In this document: one piece after another, positions 1 through 13,700 of the stretch
Layout of the letters: every line of letters begins with the position of its first letter
How positions within the stretch are numbered: the stretch's first letter is position 1
Source of the DNA: Fratercula arctica
Taxonomy: Eukaryota; Chordata; Aves; Charadriiformes; Alcidae
NCBI GenBank assembly: GCA_947846985.1
Contig: CANTUZ010000005.1
Location: 19,812,389-19,876,388 of the forward strand
DNA length: 64,000 nucleotides
Direction: 5' to 3'
Position numbers and translations under genes: made by a program
The notes under the pieces: model-generated
Databases searched by the model: none
What the model was told of the DNA's origin: nothing
Seen by the model: the letters and a program-made list of their open reading frames with translations, nothing else

Positions 1-3000
1 AAAATCAGGTTCGTTTAGAAGTTTATTACTTTATAAAATAGAACCAAGCCAAGTGGAAACAAACCTAAAGCACAAGAGGTGATTGTTTTCACTTTCACAG
101 GTTGCTAAGTTCGTTACAATGTACTAACAGATTGCTTGTTAGGCATTGAAATATTATCCGAGATGGATTGTATAAAGTAAGGGCCTGAACTTTTTTTTTG
201 TCTGTGCCTTCCGTTACACAAACAGTTTGTCATCATTGCACTTGCCTCTGCTGTCTTCCTGCTTCACCTTGGCTGTTTGCAGGGGTATAATACTGTAGAC
301 ACAGTTTTCTCCCAGTGCTGAATTGTGTCTGAATTTTGCTGAATAACAGAAAATGACTACAGGGTGAAGAAAATAAAGCCCTTGCCTTCAGTGAAAGGTA
401 TATAGTGAGTATATCAGAATAGGTTCTGTAAAGTCAGTTGTAGTAGTTAGGCAGGAAAAATACTAAATAGTCAAAGCATTGTTGATTTACAAACCTAATT
501 ACTTAAGCTCAGCACAATTAATGTAGCTTCACTGTAGTATTTACAGTTCCTTTTGCAGGCAGGAGTATTGCATTATCTAACAGAATAAAAAGATCTTGCT
601 TTTTTCTGAACTGCAAGTTTTGTGATGAAGTTTCCACTTGAAAACATACTGCACACTAGGATGACATCTACTTTTACTTTTCATAGATTCTTCTGGCCTA
701 CATTATAGTTATTCATGTTGCTTTTTAACTAATGGCGAAGATATCCTAGCTAAAAGTCACGTATGATTAATATAAGGTTTACCGAAAGAGGCTATGTTTA
801 CCTGTATGTAGGGCACTGGTGCACAGTATGGGACAATATGTTTTATACAGAGAATTGTCCTGTTAACATATTCTTCGTTGACAGATCATGATGCTGTAAT
901 TTTTCAGATATCTACCAGAAGCAAGATTCTGGACAAAGTCTTTAAGAAACTTTGAGTTTATGCATAAAGCACATTAATTTCCACTTTGCTGCCTTACCTA
1001 TTAAACATCAGTCAATGGTGAAGTTTATTTTTCCGGAAATATATTTTTGAGCGTGCACAGTTACAGGTTAGTCTTTGCTGTATATGTCATGTGTACTAAT
1101 GTAATACTAAAATAGGTTTAAGGTAAACCAGCTTCAAAATAGGCCAAGCTTCTGGCATAAAGAAAACAAAAAAAGTTTATTAGTGTAACATAAGCTTTCT
1201 GCCATTTATTTGGTAACATACTGTTTATAAGGAAGTCCTAGTTTCTAGAATCTGTGAGTCTCTGAAAACTATCAGCGTCACATCCAGTTGAATACCACAA
1301 AGGGCACAGCTTGTTCAGAGATACTCTTCCCCTCTCCCTCTAAAAAAGCTTCCCTCTTACTCCATTATTAATACTCTGGCTGCATCAGTTTTTTTCTTTT
1401 TCTAAGATGACACATGGCTGGGGCTGATCCTATTCCTTCCCGGTTTTGTATCTGCTTCATATTACATAAAAAGAGTGCTCAGAAGCTGTGTCCAGTGTAG
1501 AAGTGGATGGCTTGATTCTTTATTTTTCTCACCTTGGGTCCTCAGTGAATTTGAGCCTCCTGTTTCTTGGTGACTATAATTCAGTGTTAGTTGAGACCTG
1601 TAAAAAGTACTGAAGGTTTGAGTGATGGCTCCTTTAAGGCACCCTCTGTATGTTGTAGCGAAAGTGATGTTAAGCTAAAGTACTGGTATTAAAATTAATT
1701 CAAAATCTATGAAGTTAATTGCAGTATGGTAGGTATTGACTTTTTTGTTGTAGGTTTCTCTTCAGGTTTTTGCATCTGAAATTTACTGCATGTACAGGTC
1801 TCCAACGTGCCTGTGCTCCTTGTCGCACTGAAAGGTGCACACTGTCCTGTTGAAGCATATTCTTTGAAATCTGATCATCTTTTGTGAGAGAACTGGAGAA
1901 TTGTAAGCTTCAGTGGCAAACCATATATTCTTAAGTTTTGATGTAAATGTAGTATGCACTTAAATTGATTATTAGTGTAGCTTACACATAGGATTACATG
2001 CGTAGTGCATAAGCCTTTGCTGGTCTCATGTTTCAGTTTTTCTTTAGGATAGGAATTATGTGATGGAAAGAGGCTTTGAACACAGGTAGATTTCATTCAC
2101 TGAATATATTTTCAATCCAGAAGTTCATAAAATAATATTCAATAGAATTCCTATTTGCGTAAAATATTATCTGGCAGTGTTTTTTTATTGCAGAATGTAA
2201 TCTAAAGGTAGAACTACACGGTTACCGTTTTGCTGAAAAGATATGCAACCTTTCCTTCATACACACCATAAGAAGTAACATGCATGTGTGTTTGTTTATA
2301 TATCAGGATTAAACAAAATGAAAACAACTTTTCTTTTACAGCACAATGTAGTTAGTTTTTGGGTGTTGTTACAGTAGGAACTGCAGCTTATATTTACAGT
2401 AACATTGTGTTCGTCTCGCAGCTCAGTCACAGGTATTATTTGTTAATACAATGAGTCAGTCTCAGAGATTATAGCACATACTGGTGCTTTAATCAATCAA
2501 GTACCATTGTTGTTTAGCTGCAGGGAAGCTACTTTCCTCTGTATATTTATTTCTGACATAATTGTATGAAATGCTAAGCCTGAAATAAAGGTGTTGTGCC
2601 TGTGATTCCCCAGATCACCTCTAGTGCTTCTGGCAATGTTTTCTGCCCTCTGCCTGTCAAGAATCAGGTGTCTGAACTGCTAAGATGCAGTCATTAAAAC
2701 TTACCACTGTATTAAAATCCTGTCAGAATATAACCATCTGCTGTTGCTGACTTGCTGCGGAGTCTTTACCTTTGAGTCCATTTTGAGACCTGTAGTAGGT
2801 CAGCAAGCCCCTCAATCTCACAAGCTTCTTACTTCCAATGTACTTTTTTTGCCTTTAGCTATCTACTCTTCAGAATCTCTCTTAATCATTGGGACATTAT
2901 ATTTCAGTTACAGTAATACCCATTGGGGTTTTTTGCCTTCTCATGGGAGGTTATACAGCAGTACAGTGATGTTTTCCATTCCATGCCATCAAAAATCTGT

Positions 3001-3593
3001 AGTCTTTATGACCTGGGCCAAAAGGGAACTGATAAATTTCATTGCTAGCTGTGAATGAAAAGCAATGCAAATCAAAGACTATCGAGTGGCAGTGGTGCCA
3101 CTTACATTTAATAAATCAGCCTTCTTTATTGAGCACATCCCAGCTAAGTTTAATGTTTTAAAGACATTTTGTCTTTTTTTTGTGTGGTGCTGAAAGAGTG
3201 AAGATACATCTCTGATGTTCCATCTGACTGTATATAACTTCTGAATATATTCGGCATTAAAGCTGCTTTTGGTCCAAATGTAGCTGTTGAAAATAGATAT
3301 GTGAATAACTCCATTGTTGTAAGACAATGCTGTGTGTGCTTACCTTTTATTTAAAGGAATACGAATAGGGATTTTTATGTTAATTGTTAAACACTTAAGA
3401 GGGATTGATATAACAAATTGCCAGTTGAAGCAAGGGAGAAACTAATTTGACAATGCATTGTACTATACAGAGACAGAAAATAAAATGACTTGCAAGCTAT
3501 ACTGGGAATTCTGTTGGCTGCCTGCCATTCTGTAAATAGCAGGTAATAAAATGTGGTACTTAAACAGTTAGAGGTGAGCTTTTTCCCTTAATT
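1..3593. other. Non-coding stretch, probable intron
   Basis: No gene, RNA gene or recognisable mobile element was seen here. The sequence is AT-rich with frequent stop codons in all frames. The longest open frame, 2744-3058 on the plus strand, encodes nothing I recognise and has no coding character. If the CHID1 call near the right end is right, and no upstream CHID1 exon lies in the window, this is intronic on the plus strand. That placement is inference. Confidence 0.55.
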
Positions 3594-4120
3594 AGAATCA
3601 TAGAATCATAGAATGGTTAGAATTGGAAGGGACCTTAAAGATCACCTAGTTCCAACCCCCCTGCCCTGGGCAGGGACACCTCCCACTAGACCAGGTTGCT
3701 CAAAGCCCCATCTAGCCTGGTCTTGAACACTTCCAGGGATGGGGCATCCACAAGTTCCCTGGGCAACCTGTTCCAGTGCCTCACCACCCTCACAGTAATG
3801 AGTTTCTTTCTAGTATCTAATCTAAATCTATCTTCTTTCAGTTTAAAACTGTTTCCCTTTTCCTATCGCTCCACTCCCTGATAAAGAGTCCCTCCTCATC
3901 TTTCCTGTAGGACCCCGTTTAGGTACTGGAAGGCTGTTATAAGGTCTCCCTGGAGCCTTTTCTTCTCCGGGCTGAACAACCCCCAACTCTCTCAGCCTGT
4001 CTTCATAGGAGAGGTGCTCCAGCCCTCGGATCGTCTCCATGGCCCTCGTCTGGACCCGCTCCAACACATCCATGCCCTTCTTATGCTGGGGGCTCCAGAG
4101 CTGGATGTAGTGCTCCAGGT
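3594..4120 (-). mobile_element. CR1 LINE, 5'-truncated, with intact 3' end
   Basis: The plus strand opens with repeated AGAATCAT units (3594-3613), the reverse complement of the avian CR1 3' tail. It continues through the well-known CR1 3' region: 'GGGACCTTAAAGATCACCTA', then a segment matching the terminal part of ORF2. On the minus strand the open frame 3843-4073 reads MDVLERVQTRAMETIRG and then SYEDRLRELG, the classic C-terminal CR1 ORF2 tail. Similarity stops abruptly at 'CTCCAGGT' (4120), the expected 5' truncation of a LINE copy. It is about 530 bp of an element several kilobases long when complete, so it cannot move by itself. It belongs to the same general subfamily as the copy at 10313-10714, and the two align well by eye. 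Confidence 0.95.
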
Positions 4121-7100
4121 CTTTATTAGTAGCAATTTAAGAAGATTTGAGCCAACTCTGGCTCATGATTTCGTCTTACAGAAGGTAGCAAAAAAACTTG
4201 TGCAAGGAAGTCGTCTTCTTCAAGCTTCAAGGCCTTTGCCACATTACTGTTCATGCTGTAAATCTCTCAGGATTTCCATTACTCCCCTGCATACAGGATT
4301 CTGTATCCTGATTGCTCACAGTTTATGTAACATTGGGGAGATACTAATATTTAAAATAAATAGATGGACCAATTAGCTCTGTAGGACTGAACATCCTGTT
4401 GATCTGTTGTCCACCTCTCTGCTTCACTGGAGAAACTGTTAAGCTCTTTCTTAAGTTGTACTTCTGGATCAGATGGTAAAATCATGGCAGTGATAGGATG
4501 AAGTTACAATTGGGCCTGGAATCAGAAAGAAGTTATTTCTATATTTCAAAAAGCTAAATAATTCAGGAATGTATCGAGAAGTTTATTCTTTTAAATTCCC
4601 TCTGGGATATTCTGTTATGTGTGGCTTCCATGGTATATCTGTCCCTCCCTCCCTTTAGGGCTCATACAGTGAGCATCAGCTCTTCGCTGAAAGTGAAAAA
4701 CGTGTTAATTCAGATAAAGTAGATAGAACATCTTATGAAGTTAAATTATTATCATATTTCAGCTTGTCCAAGTTGTAAATATAATGTTAAATACAAAGCT
4801 GTTATAATTGGTTTTTATTCAAAGCACGTTCCTTATTTCTTTTGAAATGAGGGAAAGGTTTATTAGGCAGATGATTGGTTCTGAAGTTCAGTTGTACAAT
4901 GGCATATTGGCTAAGGGTGATTGAGTATATCTCAGTACATCTGTTTTTAAAAAAAATGTAGTCAGTTGTGATGTACATTTTAAATGGTGGGCATATTGCT
5001 GTGAAATGTGCTCTTCTGTCTCAGGATCTTTTTTAATAGTAAATTTGCTACAGGCAATATTTAGGAAGGTGAATGTTGACAAAATAGTAATGATACAGTT
5101 CTTTACTGTCTCGTTGTACTCTAACCATTAGAAGATAGCATGATGGAAGTGGGAAAAATACTTCTGTGGTTTAAAACAAACAAAGGGAAGAGCCAGAAAG
5201 CTTTACTGTAAGTTAAATTTACTTACATTCGTAGATTTGCATGTGAGTGACTGTAAAGTGAAAAAAACTCATTGCTTTGAAACCCTTATTTGGGCTTGTG
5301 AGATCACTGGTGGTGGACCTGAAACCACTTCTAGCCCTGACTAAATCTCTTCAAATATATGGTGATTAACAAACAACATAGAACAGGTAACAGTATGTGT
5401 GTATCCAGATTCTTCCGCTATCAGTCCCTTAGCTCCCATTGCCCCATCCTCTCTCATGCTCAGAGCTGAAAGGATAATGATTAATTTTTGCCTGTTGTTG
5501 ACTGTCCCCCACAAGATACTCATTCTGTTCAGTTCCATTGCAAATCAATTGGGGATGAGTGTGAACAGAGTGTCCTGAAAATGCTTAGTGTCTTTATATG
5601 AGTTAGCCTAGAGCTGGCTAAGTGCACTGTGCTGACTTGTTGGATCATGTGCAGTGTAGATTCCTCTGGGAAGCTTCTGCTTTTGAAGGCGTGAAGCCCT
5701 CCTCTTTTTGAGCCAAAAGTCAGGAGCCTGGATGATGTTTATCGGTCACTCTGGGACCTAGCCACCACTGGTAGGGATGCATGGACTTAAATGTTGGGTC
5801 CAGGCAGCTGGAAATTTTTCTCATATTTCTAACATCGGAGAGTTTTTGACCTTTTCCTGAGAAAAATACATCCTGGGGTTTTGGCAGGTTGGTTTGTGGG
5901 TTTTTTTTTGTTTTGTTTTTCTTGTTGTCTGGTGCCCCGGCCCCCCCCCCCCCCCCCCCCCCCCAACTTAACCCACCCCCTGACTGTTTCATGTCTAGAG
6001 TTACTTTCCCCTGTTGGTTTTGATGAGGTGGAACACTTTTTTGTTGATTAATGTGTCTGATGATTGAAAAATTGGGCTGTCTTGAAAAATAATGGAATAT
6101 ATGCTCCTGAATACAGATACTGTAAGACAGGGCTTGTTTATCTTGCAGCTTGAATAGAGCTAGACTCTGATTGCCTATTCTCTTTACTAGAAAATTGACA
6201 GTAATGAGATCATTTGTATTTTGTGAAGGAGGGCCATTGTTTGATGTGTATGCTTGTTTTTTTAACAGGCAGGCTTTTAAGTCTTAAAAGGAAGCAGCTT
6301 GGAGTTTTTCTAATCTTAAACTGATTTTGCAATCCTCATGACTTAATTTGAACATTAGTCCATTCAGTGAATTGTTGGGGAAGCAGTCAGAATTAGAACC
6401 AATATATGACTTTTATAAGCCTGTTGAAACTAATCTGAATATTGTAAGTATAGATTTAAAAGTTTGAATGAACTTTCTTGGTAACGCAAATATAATTTCA
6501 GTTGGCTGAATTTATAGGAAGACGATTATATACCTCTTCATTTGCTAAACAGAACCGCTTTCAAAGCTTTATTTAGCAAACTCTGAAACTTATGGTAAAT
6601 CCTGATAAAGCACAGTTCTTTGCCTTTTTTTCTGATCTGCTAAAGTCATGTCTTCATTACTTGGCTATGTGTATGCTCTCAAAGCAGGCTGGCACAAGTG
6701 TTGCTGAGGATCCAGTTCTTACACAATGAGTCTTTGGGGCTTTTTTCTTTGGGATGACTCTAGACTGGTCCTGTGGACTGAAACTCATTAGCAGTTGGAG
6801 TGCCTTTTCTGCTGTTGCTTCATCTAAAAAAAGCATCCATTTCATGCAGTCTGAGACCACTCCATGATGCAGACCCAAGTGTGGTGTTAGTTTTTCTTGT
6901 AACAGCTCAGTCCTAATGTGAACTAGAAGTTTGATGTAGGCAGAAGCATACAATCTAAATGCCTCCTTTACAGTACAATTGGGGGAAAAAAAACCACGTT
7001 AGGTTACAAAACACATTGATTACTCTTTGCAAAAGGCAGTGAAAAAAAATCTGTAAAAATATTTTAACATTTCTCAAGGCTGTTTTTTGTGCACAGTCAT

Positions 7101-10100
7101 TTCAGAGGGCAAGAATAACTGTGTGTGTTTATTACAATTCTAGAGAAAAGTAGCAATCGCAGCAACGAAGTAGGCAGAGTGATGTAATTCTTGATGGAAG
7201 GACTTGATAACTGAGGCAAGAGGCAGCATGGAAATATGTAAGACTTAGCAATAGGCTTGAAGCATTGAAGTAATACTTACAGAAAATAGTGATGGAGCGT
7301 ATAGCTACACAGTCTTTGAAGAAATAGAAGCGCAAGTGTGTTCCACAACATCAACAGCTTTTGATTTGTGCAAACAGTTTGTTTACACTTGGAGATATAC
7401 AGCAGGTGATTGAATGAGGTTTCTGCTGATAACATTCAGTAGCAGTATAAGGTCCAATAAGTTTTTTCTTTACATTTTTATGAGATATGTCAGTACATTA
7501 TTAACATCAGGAATATATTTTAGTATTGACAGTGCGAGTGAAAAGTTATGATTACTATTCGGAATAATAATCTATATAATTGGTCCTAGATTTTAGCATT
7601 TGTGGATTATACGCGTGTGGAGAGAAATCAATGAGACATGCATCCTTAGGGAGACCTCTATGTACCAAACCTGGGAAAGTAATATGATCATTTCAAACTG
7701 GCATTGCTGAGCCCTCGTTACCCAGTGCATACACAATGAAAACATCATGGGGAGCATAGTGTCTCTGCAGTTAACACTGAAATTTTGAGTTATAAATGTA
7801 ATGTGGCTGTCTTGTATCGCTTTGATTGCTGCTTACTTACAAATTAAAAATGTAGTTTCTTCTCTATTGGGAGTGTACTGTTTTTAATTTTTTTTTGGTG
7901 TTTGGACATTAACTCATAGCTGGGTCCAGGCATTCTGAAGCGTTTAGCTTACGCTGGTTTTGTTTCTGTACTTGAGTTTGCATATTGAAGGCCTCCTGAA
8001 CAACTCTCTTTGCTGATGTATGTATCCTTGGGAAAATGCATTAGAAGTCAGGGGAATGAGTAGAATAATTTAAAGATGAATGGTAAATTGTCATTTGTAA
8101 TTGCTCTTACGTTTGACCCTGGAAACCAGTATTATAAGCATCTGTACGTGTAAAGTGGCTATCATGTTGCAAAGGTTTAAATCTTAATTTTCAGTGTCTC
8201 CCTAAGTCTTATTTGAAGATGCAGATTTTAAGATTTTTTAGAACTATGAGTTGGTAAGGGCAGCAGACACAGTGCTTCCATTTAAAAGCATAGCCATGTG
8301 TATAGCAGTATCTGTGTGATGCTTTTTCTGATTTAGAAACAGCTATACTCAAGAATATTTTAGCTGTTCTTTTTATTCTTCCACACAAATCTAATAATGA
8401 AAAAAACTGATCAGTCTGATGATGGAAATCGTCAACCAAAACCAGCTTTGTCTAAAGAAAATCAATTAAAATTTAAGTCAGGAGAAACTAAGGTGCTTGA
8501 TAAGTGTAAAGTAAATTTAGTCTCTCCCCAGATAAAGAAAGTCCCGTACCACTGGTGGTAATATGTCAAGCTCACAGAGGAGCCCCATCAGTAAATTTCA
8601 ATCAGGTCTGAAAACCTCTCTAAAAATGAACAGTTTTCTTCCTGCTCCTTAGCCCTAGAGTCTTCCTTGAGGAAATCCATAAAGGGAATATTAAGCATAA
8701 GATATGCCTGGAACCATATAGTTGACTGGCACCATTTATTTAGCAACTGTATTAAGAATAATTGAAAATCTGTGGGGTTTTAAAGCAAAATTGTAATATT
8801 GAAACCATTTGCCATTAGACTTTTGTGAAATGGTCATTATCAAGCTGTGTAATAAAGGAGTGATTGCATGCTTTACTATGTCCAATAAGATCTTCCAGGT
8901 TAAGTAATATTTTGTTAGAATCTGTTTTATAGTACCATAAGAAAGAGATGTATAAATAGGAATGTATCAGGAACATAAACTTAAAATCTTCAAGTTCATT
9001 AGTAGGTAGATTTAAGCAGTAGGGAGTCTGTGGCAGCAGGTGAAAAAATGTGTTCTGAAGGGCTCCTCAGTAATCTTACACTTGAATAGGAAAAAAGTGA
9101 TCTTTTAGCTGCAGTAAGGAAAAGTAAATGTCTTCAAAAATAGTAGTTTTGGAGCATGGCAAAAATTTCTAGAGCTGACATGGAGCCATGTGTTTCAAAT
9201 TACACTAATGTGTATATTTTGACATGTGCTGTTCAGAATTAGATTCTAAATAATTTCTTTTCCATTCACCTTCTCGAAGTTCACTACAGTTAGTTACTAG
9301 AATTCCCTTTTTAGTAATGGACACAATTTAAGATCACTCTCTCTGATCTGCTCCATGTTGACAGCTTCTCATTTGAAATTAGAGTATTTCTGTTCACATG
9401 GGTCTGATGGGAAGTTATCTTTGGAGCTTTAACACTGTTATTTCTATACGTTCTGTGTAGAAAAACCACAGAAGTAGTCTAGTGTAATTCACTCTGATAC
9501 ATACAGAGGGTTTAAAATTTTAAAAATGGGCTATTTCCAAAATATTTTTTTTTCTGCCGCCTTAGTGTCCTGTATTCCAAATTGTGCTTGCAGACTAGTA
9601 GAATAGTATTAGCTATGTCATATTTTCTACTTGGCTGTTTATATTTTGACCACTCTTCTGAATCTTTCTTGGATTCTGACATTTATTTATCTGCTGTTTA
9701 AATGTCTCTGTTCCTCCTTGCATGAGTTTGGAAATATCTGCAATTAAAATATTTTGGCAGCTTTAATTTCTTTGATATATGAATTTTAGTAATAGGATGT
9801 CTATTGAGCTGAAAATTTTTTTAAAACTGCTGATTTATACAATAAAAACTTTTTGTTCACAGGATAATGAATTTACTTTTAGAGCTTATTTTCACATTAA
9901 ATTTTCAGCTTGAAATGTTTGTTTTGATTATGATTAGGAAAGAGAAACACATTTTAAGACTTATCTATTTTAGCATATTTTACACACAAAACCTGTAGTT
10001 CAGATAATCCACATCCATTGAAAGACTACTGAAAATGAGTCCTCAGCTGGCACAAAGTCAGGCATAAAGGCAAGAAGAGTAAAGGGAGAGAGAGGGCTTT

Positions 10101-10312
10101 TGAAATCAACCTTCCTTCATTCATATAAATGCATAATGTGAAAAATGCTGGTATATTTATTTATTCATTACTATTATGTCAGTTTTAAAGCTGATTTTAC
10201 TTTCCATAGTCTAATTGTATTCTCTGGTAATGAGTAATAGGTAAGTTGAACTAGCAATATTTATAGAAATATGGGGAAAAAAATCCTTGCAGAAACAATA
10301 CGAGTCATATCT
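4121..10312. other. Non-coding stretch, probable intron
   Basis: No gene was recognised. It contains a T/G-rich run followed by a long C tract near 5885-5964 (listed separately) and one octamer-type ATTTGCAT at 5235-5242. Open frames such as 5720-5992 and 6657-6953 (both minus) are low-complexity or unrecognisable and were not called. Confidence 0.55.
5941..5964 (+). repeat. Poly(C) tract, C24
   Basis: Twenty-four consecutive C residues directly follow CCCCGG, and a T/G-rich strand-skewed run (about 5885-5925) lies just upstream. On the minus strand this is a long G run that could form a quadruplex. Homopolymers this long are often mis-sized in assemblies, so the exact length is uncertain. 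Confidence 0.9.
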
Positions 10313-10714
10313 CGTGATCCCATGTGGAGTACTGCGTCCAGCTCTGGAGCCCCCAGCATAAGAAGGGCATGGATGTGTTGGAGTGAGTCCAGAGGAGGGC
10401 TATGAAGATGACCAGAGGGCTGGAGCACCTCTCCTATGAAGATAGGCTGAGAGAGTTGGGGGTTGTTCAGCCTGGAGAAGAGAAGGCTCCAGGGAGACCC
10501 TCTAGCAGCCTTCCAGTACTTACAGGGGGCTTACAGGAAAGGTGGAGAGGGACTCTTTATCAGGGAGTGTAGCGATAGGACAAGGGGGAACAGTAGCAGG
10601 TTGGATGGGGCTTTAAGCAACCTGGTCTAGTAGAAGGTGTCCATGCCCATGGCAGGTGGTTTGGAACTAGATGATCTTTAAGGTCCCTTCTAACGCAAAC
10701 CATTCTATGATTCT
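10313..10714 (+). mobile_element. CR1 LINE, 5'-truncated, internal deletion
   Basis: This is a sense-orientation CR1 3' fragment. It runs from the 'GGAGTACTGCGTCCAGCTCT' region of ORF2 through 'CTCTCCTATGAAGATAGGCT' to the 3' tail CATTCTATGATTCT (10701-10714). Compared by eye with the copy at 3594-4120, it lacks about 125 bp: the text jumps from AACAGT near 10593 straight to the GCAGGTTGGATGGGGC block. The missing part corresponds to about 3722-3848 in the other copy. The ORF2 tail is also broken by a stop (GAGTGAGTCC where the consensus codes for ERV). It is a dead copy. Confidence 0.95.
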
Positions 10715-13700
10715 GTATTTTAAAAAAATAATAATAATTTTTTTAAAAGTTGACTTTTTCAATGCAAGTGTGGGGCCTTGAAGAAAGAAATAAAAACCAT
10801 AAAATTGTGGCATAAGTTATAAAATTATTTACTTATTTACTGCAAAATCCTCAAATTCTGAATTTAATTTCCTTATTAAGCTGCTCATTTCAGTGTGTGG
10901 AGCAATGATTCTCTGTATGTAACCTCTCTCATAACTGTTAAAGGTTGCATAAAACCCAGGTAGTTTTAGAATTAGGTTATTAAATGATACATGCATCATG
11001 GCTGATCATGTTATAATGCTATAGTGCAATGGCACAAAATGTCCTCATTTTCCCTTGTTCTCTTTCCTTTAGTGTTTTGCCATTTTAATCATTGTAATGT
11101 AGTGACTACTTTTCTGTAGCTGTGTTTCCAAATCTAATAGAGTAATAAAGCAATCATCAGTCAATGGAATCTTTATCTGGACTTATTGTTCCACTGTTTT
11201 AATAAAAATGAATGGATTTAAATAGTCAGTTTGTCCTGAAGTAGCTATCTAATTTAAGAGATGCATTTGTGACCTTTGACCAGAACTTTCACTTCCCATC
11301 ACCTGAAGCTATGCTCTCAGCTGGATGACCTGCCTTGCCTTTTGCACCTCCATTGAATAGTTTCTATTTAGGTTTAAGTACAGCTTCTATTATTCTAAGT
11401 TGAAGCCGTCCTTTAACCAACCTGACCTTGTGACATAGGACTTTCCACCTTCAGAATGTTCTTTTGCTGGGACTGTCAGGCTGAGGCCCGCGTTTTTCAA
11501 TACTGACTACTGCCAACATGATATCTGAGGTGAACAGCGCTGTGTAAATGTTTTGCTTTCCTTTGTCTGCATGTTTTCTAGTCAATATGCCTGACAACTA
11601 ACTGTGGTATACCAGGGGGAACAAAGTCCCCCATCTCCTCCAAAGCAAACTGTAATATAAGACTAGGACTGTTGTGGAGATTGGAAAGCAAATGATTGGA
11701 AAGCTTATTCAAAACACTCAGGCAACTATGGAGAGAGACCCTGGTTCTTTTGGCTAGCAAGACAAAAATTTGAATTTTATATTTTTGAAGGGAAAGGAAT
11801 GTGATGATTAGAAGACAAAATTTTTAATACAGCTTCATTTTCATTCTCAATTCTGCTGTTGACTTTGCTGTGAAACCTTAGCAGTTTATTTAACCTCTTC
11901 CCCTTTATTTGAACTATCAGAAAAGCAAACATGTACGTATTTTAATTCTAGAAGTATTTCCTGTAAGAGATCTGTATTTGAACTTTGGCAAATATCGAGA
12001 CTTTTAGTATAGATGAAAAAACTTGAAATCAATTTTGATATGCAGTTTGTGCTTTTGTAGTGATTGTGTATGTAAAATTGGAAAGATACCACTTAATATA
12101 AAAAGACTGTGGTACATTGGCCAGAGCAATGGTGAATTTGGGTAACAAAAACTTCAAGAACACTGGGCAGTAATAGTATAATAAATATTTGGGAGTCAGC
12201 TAGAGACCTTAATTGGGCTGTGCTTGTGTCTTGTTTTGGGGGTTTTTGAGGTGTTAGAAGAAACATCTGATCTTTTCACTGAAAGCAAAGATGTTTTTTG
12301 CCTTACCAATAATAGCTTTTCATATTTTCCAGTTTCTTGAATTGCATTAAATATATAAATTTAATCAGTTATTTAATGAGTCCTAGGTATTATTTCTTTT
12401 TCTTCTTGATTCCTGATTCCTCTGATTTCTCTGAAAAAAATGTTCTTCCTATTACCCTCACTTACTGCCTTGTATCCTGCACCTTCAAACTTTTGCTAGT
12501 TGTTTTAGTTCGTTGGTAAATGTAATCTTCATGAATGGAGTCACTTTGCCTTTTCTCTCTAGACAATTTGTCTGGAGGATATATTTTTGACAGGGAGAAA
12601 AAAAAGGTAAATGTGGAGTCTATTAAACGAGACAAACCTCCACCAGGATTGCTATAAAGTTGTGATAAAAAATAATTCACTCTCATGGAAAATAAACTGA
12701 AATTTTTCTTCTTAGACTTGTTTCATACTACCAGTGGTTCAGGTAAATATTTTTATCATGCAAGTGACAGTGCAAGAATCACCTCATGAAACGAGCCAGA
12801 AAACTCAGCCTTTCTCCAGCCCTCCAGTGGATAACAATTCTGCCCTCTGTTCCTTTCTCTTTATGGTTGCCAGAGCTACTGGGAGAGAATAAATAAAGGG
12901 AAGCCACAGGATATTCTGCCTTATTTGATAGCCTGCTGAAGGGGACCTTTTTTGTCCATTTTTTACAGCCTTTAAAAGAACAAAATAAGTTTAGAGATTG
13001 ACAAATGCGTTGCCTTGTGGTGAGGGGGTTTTTTGCCTTTATTAAGAAGAATCCTGGAATATTGTGCAACAAAGGAACTTGGTTTGGATTTTGAAAATGT
13101 GTTTTTGAAAATGTTGACATTTGATACTTTCTCCTCCTTCACAATATTAACTGTCAGCATTTTCCTTCCTTATAGCTAAACAGGGAGGGTCATTTTATAG
13201 TGTCCTCTTTGTAGTAGGAGAAGATTGTCTTGAAACTATATGTTCAGGGATAGTCTGGGGATGTTATAATTTCTTCACCTACTCTGAAATGACTTTGAGG
13301 AGATTCCAAGTTATTTGTCTCCCCCCCCCAATGTTAATGCACAGAGTAAAAGTTTTGAATGTTGTCCATTCAAGAAACAATAATCTTTGTCAGCAAAGGA
13401 TATATGCTACTGTCTTATAGCAGTACTGGAGGCTCATTGTTATGGGTTTCTTTTGTGCTAGAAACAATTAACAGTCCAATGACATTACCAGTGCTGTAAA
13501 TCTCGTTATACTTGCCATGTTGTTCTATTTAAGTTTGCTATTTGATATGCAATTTTTCAGCTATTTATTCAAAATCTTTAATTTTTCAACTACATATTTT
13601 TAATTCATATGTTCACATTGTGGCAAATTCACCATGCCCATGCATGATCTCCTATCCTACACCGTGCTGAAACATATTGTAAAAAAAATTATCCTCTTTA

